In this document: positions 62,285-64,000 of the stretch, piece by piece
Numbering within the stretch: the stretch's first letter is position 1
Layout of the letters: each line of letters opens with the position of its first letter
The notes under the pieces: model-generated
What the model was told of the DNA's origin: nothing
Databases searched by the model: none
Seen by the model: only the letters and a program-made list of their open reading frames with translations
DNA from: DATBLE01 sp963841405
Lineage (GTDB): Bacteria; Actinomycetota; Thermoleophilia; Gaiellales; Gaiellaceae
Length of the DNA: 64,000 bases
Direction: 5' to 3'
NCBI GenBank assembly: GCA_963841405.1
Contig: CAWJCM010000003.1
Location: 248,001 to 312,000, forward strand
Program-made: the position numbers and the translations under genes

Positions 62285-62394
62285 ACCGCCTCGCACCGGA
62301 GCCGGGCCTGGCGTCGGGGGCGAGGCGGAGGGGCGCGCTCGTAACGCGAAAAGAGCCGCCTCGCCCCGTTCCGGCCTCGATCAGAGGCTTTTTT
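62285..62394 (+). promoter_or_regulatory. trpS leader with alternative hairpins (candidate attenuator)
   Basis: CCGCCTCGC (62286-62294) can pair with GCGAGGCGG (62320-62328). That second strand is also part of GGGGCGAGGCGG (62317-62328), which pairs perfectly over 12 bases with CCGCCTCGCCCC (62356-62367). The two helices exclude each other. A terminator hairpin with a run of T follows at once. No T-box core was found, and the only short peptide start (ATG TGG at 62270) carries a single tryptophan codon. Confidence 0.6.
62374..62394 (+). terminator. Intrinsic terminator in the trpS leader
   Basis: GCCTC (62374-62378), loop GATCA, GAGGC (62384-62388), then TTTTTT. It precedes the trpS start by about 30 bases. 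It is the only hairpin in the window with a proper T-run, and it points toward trpS, so it would stop trpS transcription. Confidence 0.65.
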
Positions 62395-62425
62395 CATGCC
62401 TTGCGACGTCAGAATGGAGCGACCG

Positions 62426-63403
62426 ATGAGGATCTTCTCGGGCATCCAGCCCACGGGCAGCAAGCACCTCGGCAACCTGATCGGCGGCTTCCGCCAGTAC
62501 GCGGTCACGCAGGAGCAGGGCGACGGGTTCTTCTGCATCGTCGACCTGCACTCGATCACGGTCGACTACGACCCCGAAGACCTGCGCAGGAAGACGTACG
62601 ACCTCGCCGCGCTGCTCTTCGCGACGGGCCTCGAGCCCGAGCGCTCGACGACCTTCTGCCAGAGCCATGTGGCGGCGCACGCCGAGGCGGCGTGGCTGCT
62701 CTCGGCCGTCACGAGCTACGGACAGCTCGGCAGGATGACCCAGTTCAAGGAGAAGGGCGACCGGCAGGAGTTCGTCTCGGCCGGCCTCTTCACGTACCCC
62801 GTGCTGATGGCGGGCGACATCCTCCTCTACCAGGCCGACATCGTCCCGATCGGCGACGACCAGCGTCAGCACCTCGAACTCGCGCGCGATGTCGCCGAGC
62901 GGTTCAACTCACGTTACGGCCAGACCTTCGTCGTCCCGGAGGGCGTGTATCCCGAGGTCGGGGCCCGGATCATGGATCTCCAGGAGCCGACGAAGAAGAT
63001 GTCGACGACGGGCGGAACCGAGCAGGGAACGGTGCTGGTCCTGGACGAGCCGGACACGATTCGCCGCAAGTTTCGCTCCGCCGTCACCGACTCGGGTCGC
63101 GAGGTACGCCGCGGCGGCGACAAGCCGGGGATCACGAACCTGATCGAGATCATGTCCGCCGCAGGCGGCGAGTCGCCCGAGGCAGTCGGGGCCCGATTCG
63201 ACGGCGGCGGCTACGGCCAGTTCAAGGAGGCGGTCGGCGAGGCGGTGGTCGCCCTCCTCACCCCGATCCAGGAGCGCTACCGCGCGCTGCGGGCGGACGA
63301 GCCCGCGCTGCGCCGCCTGCTCGGAATCGGAGCCGAGAAGGCGCGGGAAGCCTCCGGCCCGACGCTGGCGGCGATGTACGACCAGATGGGGTTCGCGCGC
63401 TGA
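62426..63403 (+). CDS. trpS: Tryptophanyl-tRNA synthetase
   Basis: Charges tRNA-Trp. The 325-residue class I synthetase has RIFSGIQPTGSKHLGNLIGG (HIGH motif as KHLGN), VDLHSITVDYDPEDLR, VSAGLFTYPVLMAGDILLYQ, VPIGDDQRQHLELARDVAER and MDLQEPTKKMSTTGGTEQGT with K-M-S-T in place of KMSKS. The start at 62426 is favoured by GGAG 10 bases upstream and by the family N-terminus; ATG codons at 62396 and 62414 in the same frame are less likely. Expression is probably governed by the leader terminator. Confidence 0.94.
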   Translation: MRIFSGIQPTGSKHLGNLIGGFRQYAVTQEQGDGFFCIVDLHSITVDYDPEDLRRKTYDLAALLFATGLEPERSTTFCQSHVAAHAEAAWLLSAVTSYGQLGRMTQFKEKGDRQEFVSAGLFTYPVLMAGDILLYQADIVPIGDDQRQHLELARDVAERFNSRYGQTFVVPEGVYPEVGARIMDLQEPTKKMSTTGGTEQGTVLVLDEPDTIRRKFRSAVTDSGREVRRGGDKPGITNLIEIMSAAGGESPEAVGARFDGGGYGQFKEAVGEAVVALLTPIQERYRALRADEPALRRLLGIGAEKAREASGPTLAAMYDQMGFAR

Positions 63404-63452
63404 CGCCGAGCCGGTGAGGCGCACCGTCCTCGTCGCCGCCGGCGTCGCCGCG

Positions 63453-63860
63453 TCACCGCGCACGCGCGCGAGCGTTCGAGTCGAGCACCCACAGCGTCGC
63501 CTCGTTGAAGCCCTCGAAACACAGCTCGTCGATCGCCGCGTCGTGCAGGGCCGCGCCGAGACCGCAACCCCAGCGCTCGGGTGCAAGGTAAAGGGCGTCC
63601 AGCTCCCCAACGCCGTCGCCAGCGTCCGGATCGCGGGCACGACCGATGGAGGCGAACCCCTCGATTCGGCCGTCGTCGTCGACAACGAAGACCCGTCTCG
63701 AGCCTTCTTCGAGCACGGCGCGTGTGGTGTCGGACCGAGCCTCGACGTTCACCGCCTGGAGCGTTTCGTCGGGCATCAGGCCCCGGTAGGCGCCGAGCCA
63801 GGAGGCGACCCAAACCTGGGCGATCGCGCGCGCGTCGTCGGCTGTCGCCCGGCGGATCAC
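63453..63860 (-). CDS. GNAT family N-acetyltransferase, C-terminally truncated
   Basis: A 135-residue acetyltransferase fold: VIRRATADDARAIAQVWVAS at the start, RRVFVVDDDGRIEGFASIGR, ELDALYLAPERWGCGLGAAL with the acetyl-CoA-binding turn (R-W-G-C-G-L-G, usually R-G-x-G-x-G/A), EATLWVLDSNARARAR at the end. GNAT proteins normally continue past N-x-R-A-R with F-Y-E-R-x-G-F and about 25 more residues, which are missing; the frame stops and the sequence after it does not resemble the family. It may be a recent truncation. GTG at 63860 overlaps the upstream pseudouridine synthase stop (GTGA). Confidence 0.72.
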   Translation of the reverse strand: MIRRATADDARAIAQVWVASWLGAYRGLMPDETLQAVNVEARSDTTRAVLEEGSRRVFVVDDDGRIEGFASIGRARDPDAGDGVGELDALYLAPERWGCGLGAALHDAAIDELCFEGFNEATLWVLDSNARARAR

Positions 63861-64000
63861 AGCCCGACCGAGCGCCGCAGGGCCTGGACCTCGTCGCGGG
63901 TCAGTGCGCGCCACTCGCCGGGCTCGAGGCCGCGGACGTCCAGACCCGCATACCGGCTGCGATGCAGGCGGCGGACCGGGTGGCCGACCGCCTCGCACAT
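63857..64000 (-). CDS. C-terminal end of an RsuA/RluB family pseudouridine synthase (partial)
   Basis: The minus strand reads CEAVGHPVRRLHRSRYAGLD, V-R-G-L-E-P-G-E-W-R-A-L and then TRDEVQALRRSVGL to a TGA at 63859-63857. This is the end of RluB/RsuA-type enzymes, which isomerise a specific uridine of rRNA; the motif M-x-E-A-V-G-H-P-V is conserved after the catalytic domain. The catalytic part lies beyond the window. It overlaps the GNAT gene by four bases. Confidence 0.8.
   Translation of the reverse strand: MCEAVGHPVRRLHRSRYAGLDVRGLEPGEWRALTRDEVQALRRSVGL

Noticed and set aside
62270..62425. T-box riboswitch upstream of trpS
   Set aside because: TGGTGACCGC at 62280 recalls the T-box core TGGNACCGC but has an extra base, and no specifier-loop stem or antiterminator pairing of the right form was found; a different attenuator is proposed instead.
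1..64000. tRNA, rRNA, CRISPR arrays, intact IS elements or prophage genes
   Set aside because: Reading both strands by eye I saw no cloverleaf with a GTTCGA-type T loop, no rRNA signature, no regularly spaced repeats and no integrase or intact transposase. A tRNAscan or Infernal run could still find a small RNA I missed.

Overview
The window is a very GC-rich, gene-dense bacterial chromosome segment. Gene content and order point to a high-GC actinobacterium of a deep lineage such as the Thermoleophilia/Gaiellales: a split three-gene PntAA/PntAB/PntB transhydrogenase, a SepIVA-like coiled-coil gene beside DUF177, rpmF, plsX, acpP and rnc, a class II DAHP synthase, and a DtxR regulator divergent from a ZIP metal transporter. 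Taxonomy is inferred from this and was not checked by a search. I saw no tRNA, rRNA, CRISPR array, prophage or intact insertion sequence.

Layout. 1-7 kb: the start of an HD/HD-GYP gene leaving the left edge, DedA, the transhydrogenase operon, an ornithine cyclodeaminase-like enzyme, Nudix, ABM-like and VOC proteins, and an FAD oxidoreductase. 7-11.9 kb: a DNA-uptake block (comM, dprA) divergent from a lone DNA methyltransferase of visibly lower GC. 12-15 kb: HtpX, a hydrolase-adenylate cyclase fusion whose 5' end abuts a decayed IS5-type transposase end, and YraN. 15-23.5 kb: a ribosome/SRP block (rnhB, rplS, an unusual J-like domain-signal peptidase fusion, trmD, rimM, khpA, rpsP, ffh, ftsY), interrupted by an epimerase/SDR pair and a broken VOC gene. 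23.5-33 kb: smc, rnc, acpP, plsX, rpmF, DUF177, SepIVA-like, coaD, rsmD, recG, with two truncated genes (EamA, LysR) end to end in the middle.

33-38.9 kb: a sensor kinase/response regulator pair divergent from an ApbE/heme-membrane-protein/ferredoxin redox cluster, then DegV and a lone receiver. 38.9-45.7 kb: FakA, Asp23, rpmB, and the riboflavin operon (ribH, ribBA, ribE, ribD) headed by rpe. 45.7-50.2 kb: rsmB, fmt, def, priA. 50.2-52 kb: the metal-homeostasis pair ZIP/DtxR with a perfect operator palindrome between them. 52-64 kb: metK, gpsA, der, cmk, the aromatic set aroA-tyrA-DAHP synthase, an MMPL transporter, trpS with a leader that looks like a transcription attenuator, a truncated GNAT and the end of a pseudouridine synthase.

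How it works together. Most genes sit in tight operons with 1-4 base stop/start overlaps (ATGA, GTGA, TTGA). Genes that open a transcription unit very often carry a TANNNT hexamer 6-9 bases before the start codon with no Shine-Dalgarno sequence, which is the signature of leaderless mRNA; several of these hexamers borrow the stop codon of the preceding gene. Lipid genes (acpP, plsX, FakA/DegV), translation and export genes (ffh, ftsY, signal peptidase) and cofactor genes (riboflavin, ApbE flavinylation, CoA) form linked sets. A family of palindromic intergenic repeats is scattered through the window and in three places overlaps the edge of a coding region.
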